From positions 1 through 64,000 of the forward strand of contig NZ_MIET01000029.1 in the NCBI RefSeq assembly GCF_003590335.1: a DNA stretch of 64,000 bases, written 5' to 3'. Positions 8,571 to 17,687 of this stretch are shown piece after piece. Both the position numbers and the translations under genes were made by a program. The notes under the pieces were generated by a model. That model did no database searches and was not told the origin of the DNA. It worked only from the letters and a program-made list of their open reading frames with translations. Origin of the DNA: Pseudoalteromonas sp. MSK9-3. GTDB taxonomy: Bacteria > Pseudomonadota > Gammaproteobacteria > Enterobacterales > Alteromonadaceae. Numbering within the stretch: position 1 is the stretch's first letter; each line of letters opens with the position of its first letter.

Positions 8571-9469
8571 AAACACTATCAATAAATCACATTGCCCCAG
8601 TTTCTTTATGGAGTATAACGCGTAACTATATTGCTATTTGTAAAGCAAAAGTAGTGTTAATGCTTGTGATCACCGCTTGGGTTGGAATAGCTCTTGCGCC
8701 AGAGACTGAAAGAACATGGTTTGCGCAGATTATGAGCCTGATTGGAATTGGGAGTTTGGCGGCAGCGGCGGCGGCGATTAATCATGTGGTCGATAGAGAG
8801 ATAGATCAAAAAATGGCGCGAACACGACATCGACCTGTAGCAACCGAACGTTTATCAGTGAGGCATGCTTTGGTGTTTGCGTGTGTGTTGACGGTGGCAG
8901 GCATATCCGTATTGCTTGTTTGGAGTAATGTTTTATGTACGGTACTTACTTTTATGGCATTACTTGGGTATGCGGTTGTTTATACATTATTTCTTAAACG
9001 AGCAACGCCACAAAATATTGTTATTGGTGGGTTAGCTGGCGCTATGCCGCCATTATTGGGTTGGGTGAGTGAAACAGGTCAACTTGATGCCGAACCACTA
9101 TTATTGGTGATGATTATTTTTGCTTGGACCCCCCCTCATTTTTGGGCGCTTGCCATTGCTCGTCGAAACGACTACAAACGCGCCAATGTTCCGATGTTAC
9201 CAGTGACGCATGGTATTGAATTTACTCAGATTTGCATGATTGTGTATACCGTTATTTTGGCTCTCATTTGTGTTGTGCCTTATCTGATATCAATGTCAGG
9301 TTGGTTTTATTTAGTGTGTTCAAGCATTTTGAATATTTGGTTTATCATAAAGAGCTTAAGTTTGTATTTTTGGCCTTCTGATGAGAAAGCGATGGCACTT
9401 TTTCGTTTTTCAATTAGCCATTTACTGTTACTCTTTATCGCTCTTTTTGCTGATAAATGGATTGTTTAA
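8567..9469 (+). CDS. ctaB: Protoheme IX farnesyltransferase (heme O synthase)
   Basis: Transfers a farnesyl group to protoheme to give heme O, the substrate of CtaA. About 300 residues and nine membrane helices of the UbiA superfamily. The two aspartate-rich motifs are visible: NHVVDREIDQKMARTRHRP and the later RRNDYKRANVPMLP, together with WTPPHFWALAI. The frame is open upstream, but the start at 8567 is chosen because AGGAGG lies at 8558-8562 and the codon overlaps the ctaA stop. One base overlaps the next gene. Confidence 0.96.
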   Translation: MKTLSINHIAPVSLWSITRNYIAICKAKVVLMLVITAWVGIALAPETERTWFAQIMSLIGIGSLAAAAAAINHVVDREIDQKMARTRHRPVATERLSVRHALVFACVLTVAGISVLLVWSNVLCTVLTFMALLGYAVVYTLFLKRATPQNIVIGGLAGAMPPLLGWVSETGQLDAEPLLLVMIIFAWTPPHFWALAIARRNDYKRANVPMLPVTHGIEFTQICMIVYTVILALICVVPYLISMSGWFYLVCSSILNIWFIIKSLSLYFWPSDEKAMALFRFSISHLLLLFIALFADKWIV

Positions 9470-10062
9470 TGCGCTCTTTTTTATTGATTTCTATTATGTA
9501 CTTGATGCTAGGGTGCGCTGAAGAGCCGCAAATATCGGATCTAGTGGTACAGTATCAAAATCCTAAAATAATTAAGCCGTTTGCATTAAATGATGAGAAT
9601 GGCGAAATAACAACTGAACAAAGCTTACATGACCAATGGACGCTTCTTTTTTTGGGCTACACCAGCTGCCCAGATATATGCCCGATGACATTGGTTAAAT
9701 TATCACAAGTTTATCAGCAACTCGAAAAAGATTACCCAATATCAGTATGGTTTGTGTCTGTTGATCCGCAACGAGATACACCCGCCAAGCGTCAAGCGTA
9801 CATCAATTACTTTAATCATGAGTTTAAAGCATTAAGTGGTCCACATGCTCAGTTATTTCCATTTGTCCGAGATATTGGGCTGATATATGCGATCAATAAC
9901 AGTACGGAGCAAGAGTATTATGTTGACCATAGCGCTTCTGTGGCTTTAATTAACCCTCGAGGTGAATTGGCTGCTATTTTTAAAGCAAAATATACGGCAA
10001 ATGAAATCCCGCTAATCGACATTACTACCTTGGTACGCGATTTTAAAATAATCGCAATTTAG
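9469..10062 (+). CDS. Sco1/SenC-type copper chaperone, lipoprotein
   Basis: Delivers copper to, or reduces, the CuA site of subunit II in the periplasm. The copper site is clear: CxxxC in TSCPDICPM and the distal histidine in VDHSASVALI, with the family segment WFVSVDPQRDTP. From the start at 9469 the protein begins MRSFLLISIMYLMLGC, a lipoprotein signal with a good lipobox, so it should be anchored to a membrane. An ATG at 9457 would add four residues. This is the last gene of the oxidase region and the second CxxxC protein in it. Confidence 0.93.
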   Translation: MRSFLLISIMYLMLGCAEEPQISDLVVQYQNPKIIKPFALNDENGEITTEQSLHDQWTLLFLGYTSCPDICPMTLVKLSQVYQQLEKDYPISVWFVSVDPQRDTPAKRQAYINYFNHEFKALSGPHAQLFPFVRDIGLIYAINNSTEQEYYVDHSASVALINPRGELAAIFKAKYTANEIPLIDITTLVRDFKIIAI

Positions 10063-10233
10063 TGACCCGCCTGCTGGTATTTACACTTTAGATTAGCTGG
10101 TTATTTTCTTTCGAATTAACCTCTAACACGCTAATTATTTTTACCTTTTTTGTCTTAAGTTTTATGGCATTTTTTATATCTACGTCTAAGCTAAATTTAT
10201 AAATATAAAATTTACAAGGACAGTGCTGCGCAC

Positions 10234-10506
10234 ATGTTAAAGCTTTCACCCGAATTGACAATCAGTCAAGTTGAAGATTTACATCAACAGCTTCGTCAAG
10301 AACTGCATGTGGAGCATGATATTTGTATTGATATATCGGAGGTAAGTAGAGCAGATACTGCCTCAATACAATTGCTATGTGCATTACAAAAGCATCTTCT
10401 GAATATTAATCATCAAATAGTTTGGCATGGGCAAAGTACTGCGTTTCGTAATGCGGTTGATGAGTTAGGTCTAGTAAAGTTTTTAGCCCTAGATAGCGTT
10501 AATTAA
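10234..10506 (+). CDS. STAS-domain protein at the head of the chemosensory operon
   Basis: A 90-residue single STAS domain of the anti-sigma-factor-antagonist type. The pattern CIDISEVSRADTASIQLLCALQKHL matches the strand-loop-helix around the usual phosphorylated Ser/Thr. Here TADTA-like residues (DTASIQ) offer a Thr and a Ser. Nine bases separate it from cheY, so it is in the same operon. STAS proteins at this place are found with some Che2-like clusters. A role as an extra output or partner switch is an inference; no anti-sigma kinase gene is nearby. Confidence 0.85.
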   Translation: MLKLSPELTISQVEDLHQQLRQELHVEHDICIDISEVSRADTASIQLLCALQKHLLNINHQIVWHGQSTAFRNAVDELGLVKFLALDSVN

Positions 10507-10515
10507 GAGGTCTGT

Positions 10516-10878
10516 ATGAAAAAGATTTTGGCTGTAGACGATTCAGCATCTATGCGACAAATGGTCGGGTTTACATTAAAAAAGGCAGGGTTTGATGTCA
10601 CTGAGGCAAAGGATGGCAGTGAAGCATTGGCAATTGCAAAACAGCAAGGGTTTGATGCAGTCATTTCTGATGTAAATATGCCGGTGATGGATGGGATTAC
10701 CCTGATCCGTGAATTGCGTTCATTACCCAATTACAAGTTTACCCCATTATTGATGCTGACGACTGAATCTGGTTTAGATAAGAAAACAGAAGGCAAAGCC
10801 GCAGGCGCAACGGGTTGGATTGTTAAACCCTTTAATCCTGAGCAGTTACTCGCCGTGTTGAAAAAGGTTATTCGTTGA
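10516..10878 (+). CDS. cheY: CheY, single-domain chemotaxis response regulator
   Basis: Receives phosphate from CheA and carries the output. The 120-residue receiver domain has the acidic pocket AVDDS (7-10), the phosphorylated Asp52 in VISDVNMPVMDG, the Thr switch in MLTTES and the conserved Lys in WIVKPF. Full length for CheY. Whether it acts on flagellar motors is not shown: in Che2-type systems the output is separate from flagella. Ribosome-binding site AGAGG lies upstream, and 14 bases separate it from cheA. Confidence 0.96.
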   Translation: MKKILAVDDSASMRQMVGFTLKKAGFDVTEAKDGSEALAIAKQQGFDAVISDVNMPVMDGITLIRELRSLPNYKFTPLLMLTTESGLDKKTEGKAAGATGWIVKPFNPEQLLAVLKKVIR

Positions 10879-10892
10879 GCTAGGAGTGCCTT

Positions 10893-12974
10893 ATGAGTAT
10901 TGATTTAAGCCAATTTTTTGAGGTTTTCTTTGAGGAAAGCTTTGAAGGATTAGACGCAATGGAAGCTGAGCTGCTGAACTTAGAGCCAGGCACCGAAGAC
11001 TCGGAAACAATCAATACCATTTTCAGAGCTGCGCACTCTATTAAAGGCGGCAGTGGTACATTTGGTTTCACGTCTGTTTCCGATTTTACGCATGTGCTTG
11101 AGACGTTATTAGATCAGATAAGAGACGGGCAGCGTCAGCTTACCGCAGAACATGTTAATTTATTATTGAAGTCAGTTGATTGTTTACGAGCCCTCTTAAG
11201 TGCACTTCAAGCAGAACAGACACCAGATCTGAGCGATGCGAATGATTTGCGACAAAAGTTTGAAGTTATTCTTGGTATGAGTGAAGGTTCTGACAGTCAA
11301 AATATACAAGAAACTGTGCAAGTAGAAAGCGAATCTACCTTTCAAATCGATTTTAAACCCCATCCCCATTTGTTTAAAACGGGTAACGAACCACTCTATA
11401 TGATCAGTGAATTGGCAGAGCTTGGGGAATTAGAAACCAATGTATTTTATGATGCGATCCCTGACTTTGAAAATTTAAGCCCAGATGAGTGCTTTTTAAG
11501 TTGGCGGTTTTTCTTAACAACAGCTCGCCCTGAAAGCGCAATCAAAGAAATATTTGAATGGGTAGAAGATGATGCGCATATTGAAATTACTGTGTGTGGC
11601 GGACTGTTTGAATCTGAAGGGCGCAGTGGTATAAATTTAACCGAAGAGAGTTCAAGCGCTAATACGGCGGCTAGCGTGCCTTCTTCCTCACCTGCTCCAA
11701 AGGCAGCAACCTCTGTAAAAAAAGTCGAAACTAAAAAGCCTGCTGAGCAAAGCACAACATCAATTCGGGTTGGAATTGATAAAGTTGACTCTTTGATCAA
11801 TATGGTTGGCGAGCTGGTCATAACGCAAGCAATGCTTAGTCAAATTGGCGAGCAAGAGATAAGCGAAACTACAATTACTTCTTTACAAGAAGGGCTTGCG
11901 CAGTTGGCGCATAATACGCGTGATTTACAAGAAAATGTCATGCGGATCAGAATGCTCCCTATCAGTTTTGTATTTAGTCGGTTCCCAAGGTTAGTGAGAG
12001 ACATATCACAAAAGTTAAATAAGCAAGTTGAACTTAAACTAGTTGGAGAGCAAACCGAGTTAGATAAAACTGTGATGGAGAAAATTTCAGATCCTATGGT
12101 GCACTTGGTTAGGAACTCATTGGATCATGGTTTAGAAACTCCGGAAGAACGTGTTGCTGCAGGTAAAGACCCTGTAGGTATTGTTACGCTTAACGCTTTT
12201 CACCAAGGTGGCAACATTGTGATTGAGATTATGGATGATGGACAAGGGCTCAATACACAGAGAATAAAAGAAAAAGCCATTGCTAATGGGTTGGTACAGC
12301 CTGGAGATGAACTAACTGCCGATGAAATTAATGAGCTTATTTTTATGCCGGGTTTTTCAACCGCCGATGAAGTGAGTGATATTTCAGGGCGTGGCGTAGG
12401 GATGGACGTTGTACGACGTAATATTCAGGCACTAAACGGTTCGGTGGAAGTGTCCTCTGCACCTGGGGTTGGCTCTACGTTTACTATTCGTTTGCCATTA
12501 ACATTGGCAATACTGGATGGTCAATTAGTTAAAGTTGCGCAGCATACCTATATTATTCCTTTGATTTCAATTGTCGAATCGTTACAGATTGATATTACTA
12601 AAGTGAGCAGAGTAGGCAAAGACCTAGATGTGCTGCGGCTGCGAGATGAATATATTCCTATCTTAAGACTTTACGACATCTTTACCCACCAAGGAGCAAT
12701 AGAAGAGCTCGACAAAACGCTGCTAGTGGTTGTCGAAAGTGATAATCATAAAGTTGGTTTACTGGTTGATGATTTACTGGCACAGCAGCAAGTGGTGATC
12801 AAAAGCTTAGAAGCGAATTATCAAAAGGTGGATGGCATTTCTGGCGCGACAATTTTGGGTGATGGGCGGGTATCGTTGATCATTGATATAAGCGGTCTTA
12901 TAAAGCTCAGTGGCCTCAAGCGCCCTGGCTCTCAAGAGCTGTTAGTTGAAGCTAAAGCGATAGAGGTTGCATGA
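10893..12974 (+). CDS. cheA: CheA, chemotaxis histidine kinase
   Basis: Autophosphorylates in response to receptor state and passes phosphate to CheY and CheB. The 693-residue protein has the HPt domain with phosphorylated His48 (AAHSIKGGSG), a response-regulator docking domain (about 150-240), a Ser/Ala-rich linker, the dimerisation helices (about 290-350), the ATPase with N-box RNSLDHGLE, G1 DDGQGL and G2 GRGVGMDVV, and a C-terminal CheW-like domain. All key motifs look intact. It overlaps cheW by four bases. Confidence 0.97.
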   Translation: MSIDLSQFFEVFFEESFEGLDAMEAELLNLEPGTEDSETINTIFRAAHSIKGGSGTFGFTSVSDFTHVLETLLDQIRDGQRQLTAEHVNLLLKSVDCLRALLSALQAEQTPDLSDANDLRQKFEVILGMSEGSDSQNIQETVQVESESTFQIDFKPHPHLFKTGNEPLYMISELAELGELETNVFYDAIPDFENLSPDECFLSWRFFLTTARPESAIKEIFEWVEDDAHIEITVCGGLFESEGRSGINLTEESSSANTAASVPSSSPAPKAATSVKKVETKKPAEQSTTSIRVGIDKVDSLINMVGELVITQAMLSQIGEQEISETTITSLQEGLAQLAHNTRDLQENVMRIRMLPISFVFSRFPRLVRDISQKLNKQVELKLVGEQTELDKTVMEKISDPMVHLVRNSLDHGLETPEERVAAGKDPVGIVTLNAFHQGGNIVIEIMDDGQGLNTQRIKEKAIANGLVQPGDELTADEINELIFMPGFSTADEVSDISGRGVGMDVVRRNIQALNGSVEVSSAPGVGSTFTIRLPLTLAILDGQLVKVAQHTYIIPLISIVESLQIDITKVSRVGKDLDVLRLRDEYIPILRLYDIFTHQGAIEELDKTLLVVVESDNHKVGLLVDDLLAQQQVVIKSLEANYQKVDGISGATILGDGRVSLIIDISGLIKLSGLKRPGSQELLVEAKAIEVA

Positions 12975-13480
12975 TGAGTAAGCAAGCAGAGCTAAATCAG
13001 CAATTGATATTAGGTGGGCAGCAAGACGAAAATCAATATCTCACGTTCATGATGGCTGGTGAAGAATATGGCATGGATATTTTAGCGGTGCAGGAAATTC
13101 GAGGATGGGAAGATGCCACGGTGATCCCGAACGCGCCAACCTTTGTTAAAGGTGCTATTAATTTACGGGGCACCATAGTCCCCATTGTGGATTTACGGCT
13201 AAGGTTTGGTATTGATAGTGTCGCTTACAGTCCTTTGACGGTTGTAATAGTGGTGTCTGTTGAGATTAAAGAACAGCATAAAGTGATGGGGCTAGTCGTA
13301 GATGCTGTTTCTGATGTTTATAGTATTTCTGAGGAAACTGCGAAAGATGTGCCTGACTTTCAAGATTCAGATAATGCGCAGTATGTGCATGGTTTGGTGA
13401 ATGTGGGTGAAAAAATGGTCGTGTTATTAAATTTGGCTAGGGTGTTAGATTTAAGCGCAAATTATATGCATCATGGGTAA
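12971..13480 (+). CDS. cheW: CheW, receptor-kinase coupling protein
   Basis: Links CheA to the receptor array. A single CheW (SH3-like) domain of about 169 residues with the family core FMMAGEEYGMDILAVQEI, PNAPTFVKGAINLRGTIVPI and the C-terminal GLVNVGEKMVVLLNL. Two adjacent ATG codons (12971 and 12974) overlap the cheA stop; the second has the better spacing to AGAGG at 12962-12966. Twelve bases separate it from the receptor gene, which it presumably serves. Confidence 0.96.
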   Translation: MMSKQAELNQQLILGGQQDENQYLTFMMAGEEYGMDILAVQEIRGWEDATVIPNAPTFVKGAINLRGTIVPIVDLRLRFGIDSVAYSPLTVVIVVSVEIKEQHKVMGLVVDAVSDVYSISEETAKDVPDFQDSDNAQYVHGLVNVGEKMVVLLNLARVLDLSANYMHHG

Positions 13481-13492
13481 ACTGGAGAAGAT

Positions 13493-16201
13493 ATGAGTAG
13501 TCATAACCTACAAAGTGCGATAAGCAATAAGCTAATTTATGTTGGTATCGCTCAAGTGGCCTGTATTGCTTTGGCATTTAAGTTTATTGGGATTGAGTTG
13601 TCATTACTCACGAGCTTACTCATGTTATTGCCTATCGTCGTGACCTTACTAGGGGTTTTATATTTAAAGCAAAATTTAAGTCATTATGCCGCCAGATTAG
13701 ATTGTGTTGAATTGTTGATGCCACAGCTTAAAGTGGATGAACTCGATGCGATAGCCCAGGTAGATTTCAGTTATTATCCGCAGTTAAAGCAAGCTTTGCA
13801 TATGCAATCTGACAATCAAACTCGTGCTGAACAAAGTCATCTAGATGGGTTACTTCGGGCATTACAGGTGTGCCAAGCAAACATTATGGTAGCCGATGCG
13901 GATTTGAACATTACATATTTGAATGACTCTGTGACCCGTATGTTCAGAGAGAATCAAATTAAACTGAGGGATGATTTACCAGGTTTTAATGTTGATGATT
14001 TGGTCGGTCGAAATATTGATGCTTTTCATAAAAACCCAGCTCACCAACGAGGCTTGTTAAGCACGTTAACTCAGGTGTATACAACCACGATAAAAGTGGC
14101 TGGGCTAACGTTTGAGTTAATCGCTACACCGGTATTTAATGGTGACAATGAACGGATCGCTACGCTGGTGGAGTGGAAAGATATTACCGCTAAGTTAGAG
14201 GCTGAACAAAAACAGCAGAAATTGTCGGCACATAACGCAAGAATCTCTAGTGCATTAGATGTATGCCAAGCGAATGTGATGTTAGCCGATCCAGATTTAA
14301 ATATTGTCTATGCTAATCATTCAGTCTTAGAAATGCTCAGTGCAAATCAAGCGCAACTCAAAACGTCACTGCCCAACTTTGATGCGAACAACTTAATCGG
14401 AGAGTGTATTGATGTTTTCCATGTTAACCCCAGTCACCAAAGACATTTGTTGGCTAAATTAACCCAAACGTACAAGACTGATATTCAGGTCGCTGGGTTT
14501 ACGTTTGGGCTGATCGCAACGCCCGTATACGGTGACAATAATGAGCGTTTAGGGACCGTTGTCGAATGGGATGATAAGACCAAGCGACTGGTGAGAGAGC
14601 GAAAAGAGCAAGAACAAGCGAATGAGAATTTACGTGTGAAACGTGCGCTTGATAATGTTGCCACCAACACCATGATTGCGAATCATGAGCATAACATTGT
14701 GTATATGAATAAGTCGGTTGTGCAAATGATGAGTAATGCAGAAGGTGATATTAAAAAAGACTTACCGCATTTTGATAGCCGAGCGTTATTAGGCGCAAAT
14801 ATCGATATATTCCATAAAGACCCGTCACATCAACGCAGTATGTTAGAGCGACTCACATCGGTATATAAAACAGAAATCTTGGTCGGTGGTAGAACATTTG
14901 GTTTAGTTGCCAATCCGATCATCGATGGTGACGGCGTACGGATAGGCACCGTTGTTGAATGGTCAGACCGTACCGCCGAAGTCGCTATTGAGTCTGAGGT
15001 GAATGAACTTGTTATGTCTGCAGGGCAAGGTGATTTGAGTGTACGACTGCAAGAAGCGAATAAAGAAGGGTTTTACTTACGCCTAACACAAGGCTTAAAC
15101 GAACTAGTCAGTATTGTTGACGGTGCTGTGTCTGATACTGCACAGATGTTAGATGGACTTGCGAATGGAGATCTTACTCGTAGGGTTACAACAGAATACC
15201 AAGGAGCATTTGATAAGCTAAAACAAGATGCGAATGCGACGGCGAATAAGTTAACTGAAGTGCTTAATAGAATAAATTCGTCAGCGTCTTTGGTGGCCAG
15301 TGGGGCCGAAGAAATATCGCAAGGAAATACTGATCTAAGTCAAAGAACAGAAGAGCAAGCTTCGTCTTTAGAAGAAACTGCGTCTAGTATGGAAGAGATG
15401 ACAAGTACCGTAAGGCAAAATGCGGATAATGCAAAAATTGCTAACGGGCTGGCTGAAGAAACCTGTGATAAAGCCATGCTGGGTGGTGAAGTGGTAAATA
15501 GAGCAGTCTCTAGTATGTCGGCTATTAACGAATCGAGTAAAAAAATATCCGACATTATAGGTGTGATTGATGAAATTGCTTTCCAAACTAATTTGCTAGC
15601 ATTGAATGCAGCCGTTGAAGCGGCAAGGGCTGGGGAGCAAGGTCGTGGCTTTGCGGTCGTTGCAGGTGAGGTTCGTAATCTTGCACAGCGTTCTGCTGGC
15701 GCAGCAAAAGAAATAAAAGACTTGATCCGTGACAGTGTTGGTAAAGTAGAAGATGGCACGATTTTAGTGAATGAGTCAGGCGAAACACTCAAAGATATTG
15801 TGGCGTCAGTTAAACGTGTAACACAAATGATTTCTGATATAGCGGAAGCGTCAGTTGAACAAAGTTCGGGGATTGAACAAGTAAATAAAGCTGTGGCGCA
15901 AATGGATGAAATGACGCAACAAAATGCTGCGTTAGTGGAAGAAGCTTCAGCTGCTGGTGAGTCAATGTCAGAACAAGCCAACGATATGAAGCGGTTACTT
16001 AATTTCTTTTCATTAAGTGAAAATATGCAGGTCTCGAATTCAGAGTCGCCTGCGCAAGCAAGCCAAGCACAGCGAACATTGGCAACTCGCACGCCACAGC
16101 CTACAGAGCGTATGGAATTGTCAGCCCCTTCTGCATCTGCCAGCCCTGTTGCAACGGGAAATCAATTTTCTGATGGTTCAGAAGAGTGGGAAGAGTTTTA
16201 A
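13493..16201 (+). CDS. Triple-PAS chemoreceptor of Aer2 type with CheR-tethering C-terminus
   Basis: A 902-residue methyl-accepting chemotaxis protein. Order: two hydrophobic segments (about 14-32 and 35-57) with almost no periplasmic loop, three PAS domains (about 120-235, 253-365, 385-497), two short HAMP-like units (about 505-590), the methylation and signalling helices (hairpin tip around [21 protein letters not shown] written in part: [17 protein letters not shown]), and the tail EEWEEF. Each PAS repeats FHxxPxHQR (His179/310/441) and VEW (Trp228/359/490) at exactly 131-residue spacing. In P. aeruginosa Aer2 a PAS histidine binds heme and a tryptophan stabilises bound oxygen, so heme-based gas sensing is inferred. 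The tail resembles the GWEEF peptide that binds CheR2. The neighbouring cheR and cheD fit this. Confidence 0.93.
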   Translation: MSSHNLQSAISNKLIYVGIAQVACIALAFKFIGIELSLLTSLLMLLPIVVTLLGVLYLKQNLSHYAARLDCVELLMPQLKVDELDAIAQVDFSYYPQLKQALHMQSDNQTRAEQSHLDGLLRALQVCQANIMVADADLNITYLNDSVTRMFRENQIKLRDDLPGFNVDDLVGRNIDAFHKNPAHQRGLLSTLTQVYTTTIKVAGLTFELIATPVFNGDNERIATLVEWKDITAKLEAEQKQQKLSAHNARISSALDVCQANVMLADPDLNIVYANHSVLEMLSANQAQLKTSLPNFDANNLIGECIDVFHVNPSHQRHLLAKLTQTYKTDIQVAGFTFGLIATPVYGDNNERLGTVVEWDDKTKRLVRERKEQEQANENLRVKRALDNVATNTMIANHEHNIVYMNKSVVQMMSNAEGDIKKDLPHFDSRALLGANIDIFHKDPSHQRSMLERLTSVYKTEILVGGRTFGLVANPIIDGDGVRIGTVVEWSDRTAEVAIESEVNELVMSAGQGDLSVRLQEANKEGFYLRLTQGLNELVSIVDGAVSDTAQMLDGLANGDLTRRVTTEYQGAFDKLKQDANATANKLTEVLNRINSSASLVASGAEEISQGNTDLSQRTEEQASSLEETASSMEEMTSTVRQNADNAKIANGLAEETCDKAMLGGEVVNRAVSSMSAINESSKKISDIIGVIDEIAFQTNLLALNAAVEAARAGEQGRGFAVVAGEVRNLAQRSAGAAKEIKDLIRDSVGKVEDGTILVNESGETLKDIVASVKRVTQMISDIAEASVEQSSGIEQVNKAVAQMDEMTQQNAALVEEASAAGESMSEQANDMKRLLNFFSLSENMQVSNSESPAQASQAQRTLATRTPQPTERMELSAPSASASPVATGNQFSDGSEEWEEF
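13859..14983 (+). repeat. Three in-frame 393-bp repeats encoding PAS domains
   Basis: Within the receptor gene the coding sequence repeats with a 393-bp (131-codon) period from codons 123, 254 and 385. Each unit begins with Ala-Leu, has CQAN- or ATNT-type residues next, and carries the FHxxPxHQR and EW motifs at the same offsets. The protein repeats are clearly alike but the DNA has diverged, so the triplication is old rather than a recent slippage event. Confidence 0.88.
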
Positions 16202-16247
16202 CAGTAGTATGGCTTTTTCCTCTCTGTAATATTATGGAGAGTGAAGG

Positions 16248-17069
16248 ATGCGAGAGTTTGCATTTACAGATACTGATTTTAAAGTAATTTCGGAGCGGGT
16301 ATACCAAGCATGTGGCATTGTGCTTGGCCCGCATAAAAGGGAAATGGTGTACTCGCGTCTAGCACGGCGTATACGTACGAATGAGCTAACGTCTTTTGCG
16401 GCTTATTTGGATTATTTAGATACACATAGCGACGCTGAATTTAGCCACTTTATAAATGCAATTACGACAAACTTAACGTCTTTTTTTCGCGAAAACCATC
16501 ACTTCGAACATGTGAGTGACACGATAATTCCTGCCTTATTAGAGTCCAATAAGACGTCTAAACGGGTTCGAATTTGGTCTGCTGGCTGCTCCACCGGTGA
16601 GGAACCTTACAGTATTGCAATGACATTAGTCGGGCGTTTTCCTGCCTCTTGGGATGTAAAAATTCTGGCGACTGACTTGGACTCAAATGTATTGGCAAAA
16701 GCACAGCAAGGCATTTATGAACCGGTGACGATTACAGGGCTTAGCCCAGCTCAGTTAAAGCAGTTCTTTTTAAAAAGTGCAGATGGCAACGCGTATCGGG
16801 TGAAGCCTCAATTACAACAAATGATTTCGTTTAAGCGCCTAAATTTACTTGAGAAGTGGCCAATGAAAGGACCGTTTGACGTTATATTTTGTCGTAATGT
16901 ACTGATTTATTTTGATAAAAAAACAAAAGACAATTTATTTAAAGGTTACCATCGAATGTTAGCACAGGATGGGCATTTATTCATTGGGCATTCTGAAACT
17001 ATGGGAAAAGAGCATAGTGAATTCAAGAACCTAGGCAAGACTATGTATAAGAAAATGAATAATGAATAA
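16248..17069 (+). CDS. cheR: CheR, chemoreceptor glutamate methyltransferase
   Basis: Methylates receptor glutamates using S-adenosylmethionine to adapt signalling. The 273-residue protein has the N-terminal helical domain (ITTNLTSFFRE), the SAM-binding Rossmann motif WSAGCSTGEEPYSIAM, and FDVIFCRNVLIYFD. The beta-subdomain insert that can bind C-terminal receptor pentapeptides lies between them, and the receptor just upstream ends in such a peptide. Ribosome-binding site GAAGG lies upstream of ATG 16248. Its last codons overlap the start of cheD by eight bases. Confidence 0.96.
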   Translation: MREFAFTDTDFKVISERVYQACGIVLGPHKREMVYSRLARRIRTNELTSFAAYLDYLDTHSDAEFSHFINAITTNLTSFFRENHHFEHVSDTIIPALLESNKTSKRVRIWSAGCSTGEEPYSIAMTLVGRFPASWDVKILATDLDSNVLAKAQQGIYEPVTITGLSPAQLKQFFLKSADGNAYRVKPQLQQMISFKRLNLLEKWPMKGPFDVIFCRNVLIYFDKKTKDNLFKGYHRMLAQDGHLFIGHSETMGKEHSEFKNLGKTMYKKMNNE

Positions 17070-17679
17070 TGAATTTAAACCGGTAATAAGTGGATTTGAA
17101 CACGTAAAACGGTTTTGGGATTCAAGTCGCTCTATGGTTGTTGCAAAGGTTTTACCAGGTGAGTTTTATGTGTCTAAACACAATGAGCTGATTTCAACGG
17201 TATTGGGCTCATGCATTGCGGCGTGTATTTATGACGAACAACTGGGTCTTGGTGGGATGAATCACTTTATGTTACCCGGAGTTAAGGGCATGGAAGACAT
17301 TAATGCAGATGACTTGAATTGTAGATATGGAAATTGGGCAATGGAATATTTGATAAATGAGTTACTCAAAAATGGCGCGTGTAGACATAATCTAAAAATA
17401 AAGTTGTTTGGTGGTGGAAAAATCATTCGTTCGATGACTGATATTGGCATTGGCAATATCCGTTTTGCTAATGCTTATATCCAAGATGAGGCCTTGGAAT
17501 TGGTCTCTCATGATGTAGGGGGACCATGGCCGCGTAAAGTAGTTTTTAACCCTCAGACTGGTAAAGCACAGGTTAAAAAGTTACGTCAAATGCACAACGA
17601 TACGATTGAAAAACGTGAAGTTCGTTACTTACATGATATTGAAGCACAAGATGCGAAAACCAATATAGAACTCTTTTAG
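17062..17679 (+). CDS. cheD: CheD, receptor glutamine deamidase
   Basis: Deamidates or demethylates receptor side chains. The 205-residue protein shows the catalytic Cys in TVLGSCIAACIYD and His in GGMNHFMLPG, with the family strand KLFGGGKII and NIRFANAYI. It starts within the last codons of cheR, so the two adaptation enzymes are coupled. Full length. Together with CheR and CheB it gives the receptor a complete adaptation set. Confidence 0.95.
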   Translation: MNNEFKPVISGFEHVKRFWDSSRSMVVAKVLPGEFYVSKHNELISTVLGSCIAACIYDEQLGLGGMNHFMLPGVKGMEDINADDLNCRYGNWAMEYLINELLKNGACRHNLKIKLFGGGKIIRSMTDIGIGNIRFANAYIQDEALELVSHDVGGPWPRKVVFNPQTGKAQVKKLRQMHNDTIEKREVRYLHDIEAQDAKTNIELF

Positions 17680-17687
17680 GGGGCACC

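Noticed and set aside
9457..9468. Upstream ATG for the Sco lipoprotein
   Set aside because: It would add MDCL before the lipoprotein signal and overlap ctaB further. The ATG at 9469 gives a normal signal peptide.
15340..16092. A 250-residue open frame antisense to the receptor gene
   Set aside because: It lies entirely opposite the conserved signalling domain, has the Ser/Ala/Cys-rich composition of a reverse-complement frame and no ribosome-binding site. It is a shadow of the receptor gene.
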